Assembly: GCA_028714035.1 (NCBI GenBank)
Contig: JAQTNA010000003.1
Coordinates: forward strand, 62,001 to 126,000
Origin: Rhodocyclaceae bacterium
GTDB lineage: Bacteria; Pseudomonadota; Gammaproteobacteria; Burkholderiales; Rhodocyclaceae
Reading direction: 5' to 3'
Length of the DNA: 64,000 nucleotides
In this document: positions 1-8,287 of the stretch, piece after piece
How the letters are laid out: every line of letters starts with the position of its first letter
Numbering within the stretch: the first letter of the stretch is position 1
Position numbers and translations under genes: made by a program
Notes under the pieces: generated by a model
Told to the model about the DNA's origin: nothing
Database searches by the model: none
The model's input: the letters and a program-made list of their open reading frames with translations, nothing else

Positions 1-337
1 TGGCCTGTTCGGCCTCCTCCACCGCTTCCCGCCACTCCATCTGTTCCATGAGGAAGGCCGGCGACATGGCGGTGTTGCTCTGGTGCGCCACGTCCACTCC
101 GGCCAGTTCCAGCAGGTAGATGGCCCGGGACAGGGGCTTCTTCAGGGCCTGGAAGGCCTCATTCGCCCTCGTCGCCCACTGCATCGAAAGCCGCTTCTCC
201 GTATCCGGCAGATGGGCGTACCGATCCGGGTGCACCCTGCCCTGCAACTCCCGGTAGCTCTTCTCCAGCGCGTCCACGTCAATGCGGAAGGCCGGCGCCA
301 GGCCGAAAAGCTGGAAGTGGTTGTGGGTGAAATCCAT
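1..337 (-). CDS. hscB: HscB co-chaperone, C-terminus cut by window edge
   Basis: This is the J-domain co-chaperone that brings IscU to the HscA chaperone for release of Fe-S clusters. The reverse strand reads from ATG at 337 as a protein beginning MDFTHNHFQLFGL, with the J-domain HPDRY motif (the HPD tripeptide that stimulates HscA ATPase) near residue 37 and the start of the C-terminal IscU-binding helices (the segment around SPAFLMEQMEWRE). About 112 codons are visible before the left edge; the family is usually 170-175 residues. It follows iscA on the same strand, as in standard isc operons, separated by a heptad-repeat hairpin at 340-436. hscA and fdx would be expected to the left of the window. 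Confidence 0.93.
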   Translation of the reverse strand, partial: MDFTHNHFQLFGLAPAFRIDVDALEKSYRELQGRVHPDRYAHLPDTEKRLSMQWATRANEAFQALKKPLSRAIYLLELAGVDVAHQSNTAMSPAFLMEQMEWREAVEEAEQA

Positions 338-339
338 AT

Positions 340-436
340 CAGTGGTCAGAGGTCAGGTTACAGGATACAGACCAGTTTCCGCGCGCTTCGCGCGCGCATG
401 AAATTCTGACAACTGACAACTGGCAACTGATACCTG
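340..436. repeat. Heptad-word hairpin element (iscA-hscB gap)
   Basis: The gap is built of in-register 7-base words. The left arm runs cagtggt, cagaggt and on to 367; the right arm (406-440) runs ctgacaa, ctgacaa and on, ending in the iscA stop region. The arms are imperfect inverted repeats around a GC hairpin (gcgcgcttcgcgcgc, about 381-397). Three other loci in the window share the period but not the words (1186-1284, 3887-3921, 37106-37168). Confidence 0.8.
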
Positions 437-760
437 TCAGACATTGAAGCTCTCGCCGCAGCCGCACTCGTTCTTGACGTTGGGGTTGTTGAACTTGAAG
501 CCCTCGTTCAGACCCTCGCGCACGAAGTCCAGTTCGGTGCCGTCCAGGTAGGCCAGGCTCTTGGGGTCCACCAGCACCTTCAGGCCGTGGCTCTCGAACA
601 CCACGTCGTCGGGCGTCACGTCGTCGGCGAATTCCAGCTTGTAGGCCATGCCGGAGCAGCCGGAGGTGCGCACCCCGAGGCGCACGCCTATGCCCTTGCC
701 GCGCTTGGCCAGGAAGTTGGAAACGTGGTTCGCGGCGCGTTCGGAAAGCGTCACAGGCAT
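437..760 (-). CDS. iscA: Iron-sulfur cluster assembly protein IscA
   Basis: This is an A-type carrier that receives or stores Fe-S clusters and passes them to apo-proteins in the cytosol. The 107-residue length is standard. The three cluster-ligand cysteines are present: one in TSGCSGMAY (about residue 35) and the C-terminal CGCGESF pair (about 99 and 101). The segment GFKFNNPNV just before the CGC motif is typical. The gene lies 10 bases downstream of iscU and upstream of hscB on the same strand, the canonical isc order, so it is probably co-transcribed from the iscR promoter. ErpA is the main alternative name; operon context favours IscA. Confidence 0.97.
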   Translation of the reverse strand: MPVTLSERAANHVSNFLAKRGKGIGVRLGVRTSGCSGMAYKLEFADDVTPDDVVFESHGLKVLVDPKSLAYLDGTELDFVREGLNEGFKFNNPNVKNECGCGESFNV

Positions 761-770
761 GAATGACTCC

Positions 771-1169
771 TTACTTTTGAGCGCCGTCGGCGCCGTGCTT
801 GGTCTTGTAATCGGCGATGGCCGCCTTGATGGCGTCCTCGGCCAGGATGGAACAGTGGATTTTAACCGGGGGCAGGGCCAGTTCCTCGGCGATCTGGGTG
901 TTTTTTATGCCGGCCGCCTCGTCCAGGGTCTTGCCCTTGACCCACTCCGTCACCAGGGAACTGGAGGCGATGGCCGAACCGCAGCCGTAGGTCTTGAACT
1001 TGGCGTCCTCGATGATGCCGTCCTTGCCCACCTTGATCTGCAACTTCATCACGTCGCCGCAGGCCGGCGCGCCCACCATGCCGGTGGCCACGCCTTCCTC
1101 GTCCTTGCCGAAGGCGCCGACGTTCCTGGGGTTCTCGTAGTGATCCAGTACTTTTTCGCTATATGACAT
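771..1169 (-). CDS. iscU: Fe-S cluster scaffold protein IscU
   Basis: IscU is the scaffold on which IscS-derived sulfur and iron are assembled into [2Fe-2S] or [4Fe-4S] clusters. The 132-residue protein has the three ligand cysteines in [18 protein letters not shown] and KIHCSILAE, with the conserved Asp after the first (CGD). It also has the LPPVK peptide, the recognition site for HscA. The start [18 protein letters not shown] matches the family exactly. It sits between iscS and iscA. The iscS-iscU gap carries the heptad hairpin 1186-1284, so the normally short intercistronic spacer is enlarged to 123 bases. Confidence 0.98.
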   Translation of the reverse strand: MSYSEKVLDHYENPRNVGAFGKDEEGVATGMVGAPACGDVMKLQIKVGKDGIIEDAKFKTYGCGSAIASSSLVTEWVKGKTLDEAAGIKNTQIAEELALPPVKIHCSILAEDAIKAAIADYKTKHGADGAQK

Positions 1170-1185
1170 GGTAAGACTCCTTTAA

Positions 1186-1284
1186 GGCGTGAGGCGTGAG
1201 GCGGGAGGGGTGAGGGGTTGTAGTCAGCGGGCGCTTTGCGCCCGGAAACTATTACGCCTCACACCTCACCCCTCACTCCTCACG
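1186..1284. repeat. Heptad-word hairpin element (iscS-iscU gap)
   Basis: The left arm (1186-1220) is five 7-base words of the type ggcgtga, ggcgtga, then variants. The right arm (1257-1284) is four words of the type cctcaca, cctcacc, then variants. The arms are approximately complementary, and a central gggcgctttgcgccc hairpin lies between them (about 1229-1243). It fills the spacer between iscS and iscU. Confidence 0.82.
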
Positions 1285-1292
1285 CAGTTAAA

Positions 1293-2504
1293 TCAATGTG
1301 CCGCCCACTGCACGGTGTTCAGGTCTATGCCTTCCTTGTACATGTCCCACAGGGGGGAGAGGTCGCGCAGCTTGCCGATCTTCTTGTGCAGGAGATCAAT
1401 GGTGAAGGCGATCTCTTCTTCCGTGGTGAAGCGGCCCAGGGTGAAGCGGATGGAGCTGTGGGCCAACTCGTCCGAACGGCCCAGGGCGCGCAGCACGTAG
1501 GAAGGCTCCAGGCTGGCGGAAGTGCAGGCCGAGCCGCTGGAGACGGCGAGTTCCTTCACCGCCATGATGAGGGACTCGCCTTCCACGAAATTGAAGCTGA
1601 TGTTCAGGTTGTGCGGTACCCGATGGGTGAGGTCGCCATTGACATAGACCTCTTCCATGTCGGAGAAGCCCCGGAGCAACTGGTCCCGCAACGCACCGAT
1701 GCGCCGGTTTTCCTCAACCATCTCCTCCTTCGCAATCCGGAAGGCCTCGCCCATGCCCACGATCTGGTGCGTGGCCAGGGTGCCGGAGCGCAGGCCCCGC
1801 TCGTGGCCGCCGCCGTGCATCTGGGCTTCCAGGCGGATGCGCGGCTTCCTCCTCACGTACAGGGCACCGATGCCCTTGGGGCCGTAGGTCTTGTGGGCGG
1901 AGAAGGACATCAGATCCACCTTCAGCCTGGAGAGGTCAATGTCCACCTTGCCGGTGGCCTGGGCCGCATCCACGTGGAAGATCACGCCCTTCTGCCGGCA
2001 CAGCTCGCCCAGTTCCGCGATGGGCTGGACGACGCCGATCTCGTTGTTCACCATCATGACCGAGGCCAGGATGGTGTCCGGGCGCAGGGCGGCGGTGAAT
2101 TGCTCCACCGAGATCAGCCCCTTGTCGTCCGGGTCCAGGTAGGTGACCTCGAAGCCCTGGCGCTCCAGTTCCCGGCAGGTGTCCAGCACCGCCTTGTGCT
2201 CCGTCTTGACCGTGATCAGGTGCTTGCCCTTGCCGGAATAGAACTGGGCCGCGCCCTTGATGGCCAGGTTGTTGGATTCGGTCGCGCCGGAAGTCCAGAT
2301 GATCTCCTTCGGGTCCGCATTCACCAGGGCTGCGACCTGTCCCCGGGCATCCTCCACGGCGGCTTCCGCCTCCCATCCATAGGCGTGGGAACGGCTGGCG
2401 GGGTTGCCGAAATGTTCCGTCAGATACGGAATCATCTTGGCGGCCACCCGCGGGTCCACCGGCGTCGTCGCCGAATAGTCCAGATAGATCGGGAACTTCA
2501 ACAT
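1293..2504 (-). CDS. iscS: Cysteine desulfurase IscS
   Basis: This is the PLP enzyme that removes sulfur from L-cysteine and hands the persulfide to IscU and other acceptors. The 403-residue length matches IscS (about 404). Visible motifs are the N-terminal [14 protein letters not shown], the ATESNN stretch, the PLP lysine in [13 protein letters not shown], and the catalytic cysteine in [16 protein letters not shown], which is the IscS (group I) loop. The C-terminal tail ends [21 protein letters not shown] as in classic IscS, including the IscU-contact end. It is the partner of the adjacent iscU. A second desulfurase at 2723-3886 lies between it and iscR, which is unusual. Confidence 0.98.
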   Translation of the reverse strand: MLKFPIYLDYSATTPVDPRVAAKMIPYLTEHFGNPASRSHAYGWEAEAAVEDARGQVAALVNADPKEIIWTSGATESNNLAIKGAAQFYSGKGKHLITVKTEHKAVLDTCRELERQGFEVTYLDPDDKGLISVEQFTAALRPDTILASVMMVNNEIGVVQPIAELGELCRQKGVIFHVDAAQATGKVDIDLSRLKVDLMSFSAHKTYGPKGIGALYVRRKPRIRLEAQMHGGGHERGLRSGTLATHQIVGMGEAFRIAKEEMVEENRRIGALRDQLLRGFSDMEEVYVNGDLTHRVPHNLNISFNFVEGESLIMAVKELAVSSGSACTSASLEPSYVLRALGRSDELAHSSIRFTLGRFTTEEEIAFTIDLLHKKIGKLRDLSPLWDMYKEGIDLNTVQWAAH

Positions 2505-2600
2505 GTGCTCTCCATCCTTTTTTGAGCCGGCAAGCTTACCTTGCCGGATATTTCCTGAAAGCTACCCCGATGGGGGTTAATTCCTAAAATGGCACTTGGC

Positions 2601-2697
2601 TCACCGCAGAGGCGCAGAGGCGCTGAGAAAACCATGTGACCGCGTAAAATTTTGTCGGGTTACGCTGAATTGTTTTTCCTCTGCGTCTCTGCGGTTA
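2601..2697. repeat. Octad-word inverted element (GCAGAGGC type)
   Basis: The left arm carries 8-base words related to cgcagagg, repeated in tandem. About 60 bases on, the right arm carries cctctgcg and tctctgcg followed by gtt. The arms are inverted relative to each other. Four more copies lie at 25215, 29824, 33171 and 44805, all between genes. Confidence 0.75.
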
Positions 2698-2722
2698 AAA
2701 CTTCTTTTCCGGCCCAAGCAAT

Positions 2723-3886
2723 CTATGCCGCCATCGCCGAGAGCGATCTCAGGCGACGGACCTCCGCGCCCAGCGCCTCGACGAAGCGCTGTACATCCTC
2801 GCCCTTCGTATCCCGGCTCACGCTCACCCGGACCGCGCTCCGCGCCACCTCGGCTGCCACGCCCATGGCCAGGAGCACATGGGACGGTTCCGGGTTGGCG
2901 CTGGAGCAGGCGGAGCCGCTGGCCAGGGCGAAACCCGCCCGATCCATGTGGCCCACCAGGGTCTCGCCTTCGATGCCCTCGAAGCCGAAAAATACCGTGT
3001 TGGGCAGGCGCTCCGCCGCCGCGCCGAATATCCGCGCCCCCAGGTTCGCCAGGCCCGCCTCGATCTCCCGCCTCTGCCGCAGCATGCCCGCCACCGCGTC
3101 GGACAAGCGGGCCACCGCGAGCTCCGCGGCCAGGCCGAAACCGACGATGGCCGGCACGTTTTCCGTGCCCGAGCGCAGGTTCCGCTCCTGTCCGCCCCCG
3201 GCCACCAGGGGCGCCAGCTCCACGCGCTTGTCCAGCACCAGGGCACCCGCGCCCAGGGGGCCGTAAATCTTGTGCGCCGACACCGTGAGCGCATGAACAC
3301 CCGCGGCATTCAGCGCCCGGAAATCCAGCGCCATCTTGCCCAAAGCCTGCACCGCATCGGTGTGGAACCAGCCCCGGCCACCCGCGGCCTTCGCCTCGGC
3401 CGCCCGTGCCGCCACGTCCTGAACCACCCCGGTCTCGTTGTTCGCCAACATGAGCGAGATCAGGGTCGGCTTCTCCTGCAACAGCCGGGTGTAGCCTTCC
3501 GTCCGCACCAGCCCCGAGTCATGCACCGGCATCTCTTCCAGCCGCCAGCCGGCCCTCCTCATCTGTCGCGCCGGCTCCCGAACCGAGGGATGCTCGGTGG
3601 CACCCAGCGCCACCAGCCCCGGCCTCAGGAAGGCCGCCGCGCCCTTGATGAACAGGTTGTTCGCCTCGGAGCCGCCGCTGGTGAACACCACCTCCGTGGC
3701 ATGGGCGCCCAGGGCGGCCGCCACCTGCTGGCGCGCCGTGTCCAGGGCCTGGCGCGCATGCCGACCGTACTCGTGCCGGCTGGACGCGTTGCCGAAACGG
3801 CTGCCCAGGTAGGGCAGCATCGCTTCCAGCACCCGCGGGTCCAGGGGCGTCGTGGCGTTGTGATCCAGGTAGGCGGGTGCGAACAT
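2723..3886 (-). CDS. Second cysteine desulfurase, IscS/NifS family
   Basis: This is a PLP-dependent cysteine desulfurase of 387 residues, clearly paralogous to the IscS downstream but divergent. The N-terminus AYLDHNATTPLDPRVLEAML, PLP lysine in VSAHKIYGPLGAG and catalytic loop SGSACSSANPEPSHVL are all present, so it should be active. The length and the lack of the IscS C-terminal IscU-contact tail are more like NifS or other group I paralogues. It sits between iscR and iscS on the same strand and so belongs to the isc transcription unit. Its upstream spacer (3887-3921) is entirely heptad repeat, which also supplies the ribosome-binding region. The specific acceptor cannot be told from sequence. 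Confidence 0.93.
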   Translation of the reverse strand: MFAPAYLDHNATTPLDPRVLEAMLPYLGSRFGNASSRHEYGRHARQALDTARQQVAAALGAHATEVVFTSGGSEANNLFIKGAAAFLRPGLVALGATEHPSVREPARQMRRAGWRLEEMPVHDSGLVRTEGYTRLLQEKPTLISLMLANNETGVVQDVAARAAEAKAAGGRGWFHTDAVQALGKMALDFRALNAAGVHALTVSAHKIYGPLGAGALVLDKRVELAPLVAGGGQERNLRSGTENVPAIVGFGLAAELAVARLSDAVAGMLRQRREIEAGLANLGARIFGAAAERLPNTVFFGFEGIEGETLVGHMDRAGFALASGSACSSANPEPSHVLLAMGVAAEVARSAVRVSVSRDTKGEDVQRFVEALGAEVRRLRSLSAMAA

Positions 3887-3921
3887 CCTGATCCCTGATC
3901 CCTGACCTCTGATGCCTGAAA
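3887..3921. repeat. Heptad-word array at the start of the second desulfurase
   Basis: Five consecutive 7-base words (cctgatc, cctgatc, then cctgacc, tctgatg, cctgaaa) run from the base after the start codon at 3886 to one base before the iscR stop. Only one arm is obvious, although gtcagg just beyond 3921 can pair with it. On the coding strand the array supplies a purine-rich segment (GGATCAGG) immediately before ATG. Confidence 0.75.
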
Positions 3922-3922
3922 G

Positions 3923-4405
3923 TCAGGCCGCGACGCGCTCGCGCCGAACCCGGACGCGGGGACGGTGATCGTGCAGGACGGCGGAGGGATGGGCGTCCCT
4001 CTGCTTGTCCACCAGGCTGGAGAGGCTCACCGAATCCAGATAATCGTACATGTGGGCATTCAGGCTCATCCACAGGTCGTGGGTCATGCACGGCTGCTGG
4101 TCCATGCAGTTGCCCTTGCCGCCGCACTGGGTGGCATCCATGGGCTCATCCACGGCGAAAATGATGTCCGCCACCGAAATCTCGGCCAGGGGACGGGCCA
4201 GGCGATAGCCGCCGCCGGGGCCGCGCACGCTGCCCACCAGGTCGCGCCGGCGCAGCTTGCCGAAGAGTTGTTCCAGGTAGGAGAGGGAAATCTTCTGGCG
4301 TTCGCTGATGCCGGCCAGCGTCACCGGGCCTTCGTCCTCGCGCAGGGCCAGATCAATCATGGCGGTTACGGCGAAACGCCCCTTGGTAGTCAGTCGCATG
4401 GTCAT
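3923..4405 (-). CDS. iscR: Rrf2-family Fe-S regulator IscR
   Basis: This is a winged-helix repressor/activator that senses Fe-S status through a [2Fe-2S] cluster and controls the isc operon. The 160-residue protein starts MTMRLTTKGRFAVTAM (the second Met gives the usual IscR start MRLT). The cluster ligands are visible as three cysteines and a histidine in CGGKGNCMDQQPCMTHDLW, matching Cys92/Cys98/Cys104/His107 of E. coli IscR. The DNA-recognition segment GPGGGYRLARP is conserved. It heads the isc operon and is followed by the extra desulfurase. An IscR-type operator overlapping a sigma-70 promoter lies just upstream (4463-4495), consistent with autoregulation. Confidence 0.97.
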   Translation of the reverse strand: MTMRLTTKGRFAVTAMIDLALREDEGPVTLAGISERQKISLSYLEQLFGKLRRRDLVGSVRGPGGGYRLARPLAEISVADIIFAVDEPMDATQCGGKGNCMDQQPCMTHDLWMSLNAHMYDYLDSVSLSSLVDKQRDAHPSAVLHDHRPRVRVRRERVAA

Positions 4406-4462
4406 TACCCCGTTCGGGAGAGGGCGGAGGCCAGGATGGCCAATGCCCGAATTGTGCGGTCA

Positions 4463-4495
4463 ACTATACGAAGTCCGACAATATTAGTCAACTAT
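4463..4495 (-). promoter_or_regulatory. iscR promoter overlapped by IscR type 1-like box
   Basis: On the minus strand there is a -35 TTGACT (4486-4491) and a -10 TATAGT (4463-4468) separated by exactly 17 bases. The 25-base stretch 4471-4495 begins ATAGTTGACT and continues AATATTGTCGG, matching the type 1 IscR consensus (ATASYYGACT then RWWWYAGTCRR) except for a few positions at the distal end. The promoter overlaps the last codons of cysE (stop 4484). Confidence 0.85.
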
Positions 4496-5236
4496 TTTTC
4501 CCAGGTAGTTGGGATCGAACTTGTCCGCGGTGGCGATTTCCTCATCCACGGAAACCCCCGCCCGTTCCAGGTATTGAAGCAGGGTGGACAGGCGCCGATC
4601 CGTCTCCACCGCGTGGTCCAGGAGACCGTGGATGGCCTTGGCCAGGGGATCGTCCAGGTTGGCCGTGAGGGCGTAGGCCGAAAAACCCATCTTTTCCGCC
4701 TTCTCCTCCCGGATCTGATCCTGGCCGGCTTCCACGATGCGGGCCGGGATGCCCACCGCCGTCGCGCCCGGCGGCACGTCCCGCACCACCACGGCGTTCG
4801 AGCCGACCTTGGCGCCCTCGCCCACCGTCAAGGGGCCCAACACCTTGGCCCCGGCGCCGATGACCACGCCGCGGCCCAGGGTCGGGTGGCGCTTGCCCTT
4901 GTTCCAGGAGGTGCCGCCCAGGGTGACGCCGTGGTACAGGGTGCAGTCGTCGCCGATCTCGGCGGTCTCCCCCACCACCACGCCCATGCCGTGATCAATG
5001 AATACCCGCCGGCCTATGGTGGCGCCGGGGTGAATCTCGATGCCCGTGAGCCAGCGGCCCAGGTGGGACAGCCAGCGGGCGAACCAGGTGAAACCATGAC
5101 GCCAGAACCAGTGGGCGGGGCGATGGAACAGGAGCGCATGGACGCCGGGATAGCAGGTCAGCACCTCCCAGGCCGAACGGGCAGCGGGATCCCGGTCGAA
5201 GACGCAGGCGATGTCTTCACGCAGGTGACTGAACAT
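4484..5236 (-). CDS. cysE: Serine O-acetyltransferase CysE
   Basis: CysE catalyses the first committed step of cysteine synthesis, acetyl-CoA plus L-serine to O-acetylserine. From ATG 5236 the protein is 250 residues, starting [19 protein letters not shown]. The open frame continues further upstream, but that part is a shadow of the rlmN gene. The C-terminal half is a left-handed beta-helix of hexapeptide repeats ([54 protein letters not shown]), including the catalytic His of DHGMG. It directly precedes iscR, linking cysteine supply to cysteine desulfuration. Its own promoter is at 5262-5290. Confidence 0.95.
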   Translation of the reverse strand: MFSHLREDIACVFDRDPAARSAWEVLTCYPGVHALLFHRPAHWFWRHGFTWFARWLSHLGRWLTGIEIHPGATIGRRVFIDHGMGVVVGETAEIGDDCTLYHGVTLGGTSWNKGKRHPTLGRGVVIGAGAKVLGPLTVGEGAKVGSNAVVVRDVPPGATAVGIPARIVEAGQDQIREEKAEKMGFSAYALTANLDDPLAKAIHGLLDHAVETDRRLSTLLQYLERAGVSVDEEIATADKFDPNYLGKIVD

Positions 5237-5261
5237 GGAACGCTCCGGGCCAAAGAGCGTG

Positions 5262-5290
5262 ATTCTACAATTCCCACAGGAATCGCTCAA
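5262..5290 (-). promoter_or_regulatory. cysE sigma-70 promoter
   Basis: The minus strand has TTGAGC (5285-5290), a 17-base spacer and TAGAAT (5262-5267), 26 bases before the cysE ATG. The spacer contains a small palindrome ATTCC-TGT-GGGAAT that could be an operator; no regulator is assigned. Confidence 0.65.
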
Positions 5291-5310
5291 GTATTTTGAT
5301 CGAGGGAAGG

Positions 5311-6318
5311 CTATTCCGGGGCGGACAAGGCCCTTGCACGCAGCTGGCCGCAGCCGCCGGCGATGTCCTGCCCGGCGGAATCCCGCAGCTTGGCCAGGAT
5401 GCGATGGCGCATCAGGTGGCGGGCCATCTCTTCCGCCCTCTCCCGGCTCGGGCGGCGAAAACCCAGGCCCTCGATGGTGTTCCAGGGGATGAAGTTCATC
5501 ATGGCGTACTTGCCGGACAGCAGGCGCACGATCCCCTCCAGCTCCTCGTCGCTGTCGTTCACCCCTTCCAGCAGGGTCCATTGATACTGGATGGGATAAC
5601 CGGTGGCGCGGGCGTAGTCCTCGGCCAGGGCCACGAGTTCGTCGGGAGCGATGCGCGGCGCCCTGGGCATGAGCGCGGCGCGCAGTTCGCCCCTGGTGGA
5701 ATGCAGGGACAGGGCCAGGGCCGGCCTCACCGCTTCCAGGGGCAGGCGCTGGAACACGCGCCGGTCGCCCACGGTGGAAAATACCAGGTTCTTGTGGCCG
5801 ATGCCGCCCGCCGTGCCCAGGAGGTGGATCGCCTCCAGGACGTTGTCCATGTTGTGGGCCGGCTCGCCCATGCCCATGAACACCACCTTCTTCACCGGCC
5901 GGCGCGTGCGCCCGAGCACCACCTGGGCCACGATCTCGGCACTGCCCAACTGGCGCAACAGGCCATCCCGGCCGGTCATGCAGAAGGTGCAGCCCACCGC
6001 GCAGCCCACCTGGGTGGACACGCACAGGCCGTCCCGGGGCAGGAGCACGCTCTCCACCGTCTGGCCGTCCGCCAGTTCCAGCAGCAGCCGGGCCGAGCCG
6101 TCCTCGCCGGGGTGCTCGGAGACCAGGCGTACCAGGCCCGCCAGTTCGGCCATGAGCGCCGGCAATTCCCGGCGCACGACCAGGGGCAGGAAGTCCTCGG
6201 CCCGGCTGTGGCGGGTGTCCAGGGAGACGCCCTGGACCCAGGCCCGGAGCACCCGCTGTTCGTGGCGCGGCTTGGCGCCCAGTTCCCGCAGGCGCTTCAG
6301 GATGTGTTCGATACGCAT
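5311..6318 (-). CDS. RlmN-family radical SAM 23S rRNA adenine-C2 methyltransferase
   Basis: RlmN-type enzymes methylate C2 of A2503 in 23S rRNA (and A37 of some tRNAs) by radical SAM chemistry. The radical SAM motif CAVGCTFC is present. Both methyl-transfer cysteines are visible: one seven residues before the motif in LCVSTQVGC (Cys118 of E. coli RlmN) and one near the C-terminus in GGCGQL (Cys355). The SAM-binding [12 protein letters not shown] segment is also conserved. At about 335 residues from ATG 6318 it is shorter than E. coli RlmN (384), lacking part of the N-terminal domain, and may be a paralogue rather than the housekeeping copy. An in-frame GTG at 6339 is an alternative start. It lies upstream of cysE with no obvious functional link. 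Confidence 0.85.
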   Translation of the reverse strand: MRIEHILKRLRELGAKPRHEQRVLRAWVQGVSLDTRHSRAEDFLPLVVRRELPALMAELAGLVRLVSEHPGEDGSARLLLELADGQTVESVLLPRDGLCVSTQVGCAVGCTFCMTGRDGLLRQLGSAEIVAQVVLGRTRRPVKKVVFMGMGEPAHNMDNVLEAIHLLGTAGGIGHKNLVFSTVGDRRVFQRLPLEAVRPALALSLHSTRGELRAALMPRAPRIAPDELVALAEDYARATGYPIQYQWTLLEGVNDSDEELEGIVRLLSGKYAMMNFIPWNTIEGLGFRRPSRERAEEMARHLMRHRILAKLRDSAGQDIAGGCGQLRARALSAPE

Positions 6319-6352
6319 GGTGGCAGCCGGGGTGGGCACCGGCCGTGTCCGT

Positions 6353-6658
6353 TCAATGCCTGGGATGTGCGGGCGTGGACTCGCCTTCGCCCAGCTCGTA
6401 GGCGGATGGCGTGACCCCGGCGCGGGCCAGGAAGGCGCGAAAATCCTTGATGGACTGCTTGCTGCACGTATTGCTGTGGTGGGGATGGTGGAAGAAGAAC
6501 TCCATCCGGTTCAGCACGATGCGAAAGCGCGCGCCGTGCCCGGACTCCACCAGTGCCCCCAGGTGGTTGAGCAGGGATTCGATCTCGCGCCAGTGGATGT
6601 TGCAATTGACCGGCTCCTGGAAGATGGCCCGGATCAGGTTGGCGTGCTTGTGGCTCAT
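6353..6658 (-). CDS. HicA-like (YcfA-family) solitary small protein
   Basis: The protein is 101 residues with the pattern of HicA-type mRNA interferases: an N-terminal IFQEPVNCNIHWREIESLLNHLGA helix region, a central beta pair (RFRIVLNRMEFFFHHPH) and a conserved His near the end of the fold (HHPHHSN). HicA toxins normally carry a Gly-His or nearby His as catalytic residue and are 60-90 residues. No hicB antitoxin is recognisable on either side, so it may be a domesticated RNA-binding member or an inactive toxin. It is on the same strand as rlmN, 13 bases before that gene's longest open frame, so co-transcription is likely. Confidence 0.7.
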   Translation of the reverse strand: MSHKHANLIRAIFQEPVNCNIHWREIESLLNHLGALVESGHGARFRIVLNRMEFFFHHPHHSNTCSKQSIKDFRAFLARAGVTPSAYELGEGESTPAHPRH

Positions 6659-6853
6659 GCTTGTCTCCAGCGGGAAGAATGACCGGGCAACCTCCGGGGG
6701 TGTCCCGGTACCGGCCGGCAGGGCACGCGGGCCGGGTCGGGCCTCGCGCTTTCAACCCGGCATTTTCCCCGTTTTTCGCCCGGCCGTGTGGCGGCATGTG
6801 CCGACAGGGTGCGATTCAAACTGATGCGGCGCGAGCCTGCCGGAGCATTCGGC

Positions 6854-6946
6854 AGGATGCGGTGACGAAGGAAGCGCATCGGCCGATCCTTGGGCGCCTG
6901 GAACGCATTGATGCGGCTCGCTGCGCTCGCCACCTCCTGCGCGACT
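6854..6946. repeat. GGATGCGGT-type palindromic repeat
   Basis: The left part is ggatgcggtgacgaagg and the right part gcattgatgcggctcgctgcg; they contain inverted copies of GATGCGG. Related copies are at 8405-8486 and 11186-11261, which share gatgcggt, gaacgaaccgcatc and ggttcgctgcgctc blocks. Confidence 0.6.
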
Positions 6947-6950
6947 CCGC

Positions 6951-7022
6951 ATTACCTCCCTCGCCCCCCGGGAGGGGGGGAGAGGGGATTTCTCGGCACA
7001 CCGAGGCATCTCGATCATCAGG
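6951..7022. repeat. CCCTCGCCCC-type palindromic repeat, truncated copy
   Basis: It begins attacctccctcgcccc and ends ggcacaccgaggcatctcgatcatcagg. The end matches one terminus of the full-length element at 29957-30120, so this copy seems to be a partial element. Confidence 0.6.
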
Positions 7023-7154
7023 TCAGTTTGAGTCGTAATGCAGACACGCCAAACACAAAATAATCTTCAGTTATTTGCATCTAACGTCAAAGTATTTTTC
7101 AGGTCTATGTAAAACCCTTAGCATCCCCTTCATCCTCACAACGCCCCGCCCGCC

Positions 7155-7931
7155 ATGGACTTCAGCTACAGCTTTGCCGGCTTCGCGGTCGGCGCCATCG
7201 TCGGGCTCACGGGGGTGGGCGGCGGCTCGCTCATGACGCCGCTCCTGGTGCTGCTGTTCGGCGTGCATCCCGCCACCGCCGTGGGCACCGACCTGCTCTA
7301 CGCCGCCCTGACCAAGGCGGGCGGAACCTGGGTCCATGCTCGGCAAGGCGCGGTGGACTGGCGCATCACCGGCCGGCTCGCGGCGGGCAGCCTGCCGGCC
7401 TCGGCCCTGACCCTGTTCCTGGTGCACCAGTTCGTTCCGGGCGGCATGGCGGGCGCCTCGAAGCTCGTCTCCGGCGCCCTGGGCGTGGCGCTATTGGTCA
7501 CCGCCCTGGCCCTGCTCCTGCGCCGGCAACTGCTGGCCCGGGCCAGACGGCACGCCGGAGACCGGAGCGAACGCCGGGTGGCGGCGGCCACGGTCGCCAC
7601 CGGCTTCGTCCTGGGGGTGCTGGTCTCCATTTCCTCCGTGGGTGCCGGGGCGCAGGGGGTGGCGGCCCTGTTCTTCCTCTACCCGACCCTGCCGACGGTG
7701 AGGATCGTCGCCAGCGACATCGCCCACGCCGTGCCCCTGACCCTGGTGGCGGGCATGGGTCACTGGGCCCTGGGCAGCGTGGACCTGGCGCTCCTGGGCT
7801 CCCTGCTGCTCGGCTCCCTGCCCGGCATCTTCCTCGGCAGCCGGCTCTCCGCCCGCGTGCCCGAGCACTTCCTGCGCCCTGCCCTCGCCACCATGCTGGT
7901 GCTGGTGGCCGGCCGGCTGATGGCCGCCTGA
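7155..7931 (+). CDS. TauE/SafE-family permease (putative sulfite or organosulfonate exporter)
   Basis: This is a 258-residue polytopic membrane protein with about eight hydrophobic segments arranged as two related halves. The N-terminal half has the family signature VGLTGVGGGSLMTPLLVLLFG, and the second half has FVLGVLVSISSVGAGAQGV. TauE/SafE proteins move small organic or sulfur anions such as sulfite or sulfoacetate across the inner membrane; the exact substrate is not readable from sequence. It is transcribed alone, against its left neighbours and away from the regulator remnants on its right. Sulfur transport would fit the YeeE protein and OTR system further along, but this is inference. 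Confidence 0.85.
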   Translation: MDFSYSFAGFAVGAIVGLTGVGGGSLMTPLLVLLFGVHPATAVGTDLLYAALTKAGGTWVHARQGAVDWRITGRLAAGSLPASALTLFLVHQFVPGGMAGASKLVSGALGVALLVTALALLLRRQLLARARRHAGDRSERRVAAATVATGFVLGVLVSISSVGAGAQGVAALFFLYPTLPTVRIVASDIAHAVPLTLVAGMGHWALGSVDLALLGSLLLGSLPGIFLGSRLSARVPEHFLRPALATMLVLVAGRLMAA

Positions 7932-7944
7932 GGGCAACCGCCCC

Positions 7945-8136
7945 TCACCCCGCGGGCGGGGCGAGGGAGTCGCCCCGCGCCAGCCACTTCAGCAGGGCGG
8001 TGTACAGCTGCTCGGGCTCCACCGGCTTGGGGATGAAGTCGTTCATGCCGGCCGCCAGGCAGGCGGCGCGGTCGTCATCGAAGGCGTTCGCCGTCATGGC
8101 CAGGAGCCGCAGGGGGCGTGTGTCCGGATATTCCAT
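7945..8136 (-). pseudogene. Remnant of a response-regulator receiver domain (C-terminal half)
   Basis: The reverse strand encodes about 63 residues starting [19 protein letters not shown] and continuing with [19 protein letters not shown]. This is the beta4-alpha4-beta5-alpha5 half of a CheY-like receiver: the conserved switch residue region MTANAF and the KP motif are present, but the half with the phospho-Asp is missing. Upstream sequence (8137-8287) shows no continuation in any frame. It looks like the tail of a deleted hybrid kinase or response regulator. Confidence 0.75.
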
Positions 8137-8287
8137 GCGATCTCCCTTCCCATCATGTCTCGGACATGACCAGGATTCAGAATTCCCCATGGCATGGCAC
8201 TATAGATGCCTTTAGAATACTGCGAAATCGCAGGAATACGATAGCCTGTCGTATTGCCACTACAAGACCTGGCCGCCCCTGCCGCGA

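Larger units (their letters stand above)
6659..7154. other. Intergenic stretch without a recognisable gene
   Basis: The 496 bases between the HicA-like gene and the TauE-family gene contain two repeat types (6854-6946 and 6951-7022). The remainder, including an AT-richer leader at 7020-7110, holds no convincing coding frame. Short frames here lack ribosome-binding sites and have shadow-like composition. Confidence 0.6.

Noticed and set aside
340..3921. Heptad arrays as a CRISPR array
   Set aside because: Units are 7 bases with no spacers, the arms are inverted, and there are no cas genes.
4484..6025. Single 513-codon frame as an extended CysE
   Set aside because: Only the part from ATG 5236 matches serine acetyltransferase; the upstream extension is antisense-frame noise within the RlmN-type gene.
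6353..6658. Complete HicAB toxin-antitoxin pair
   Set aside because: No HicB-like frame is visible on either side within 500 bases.
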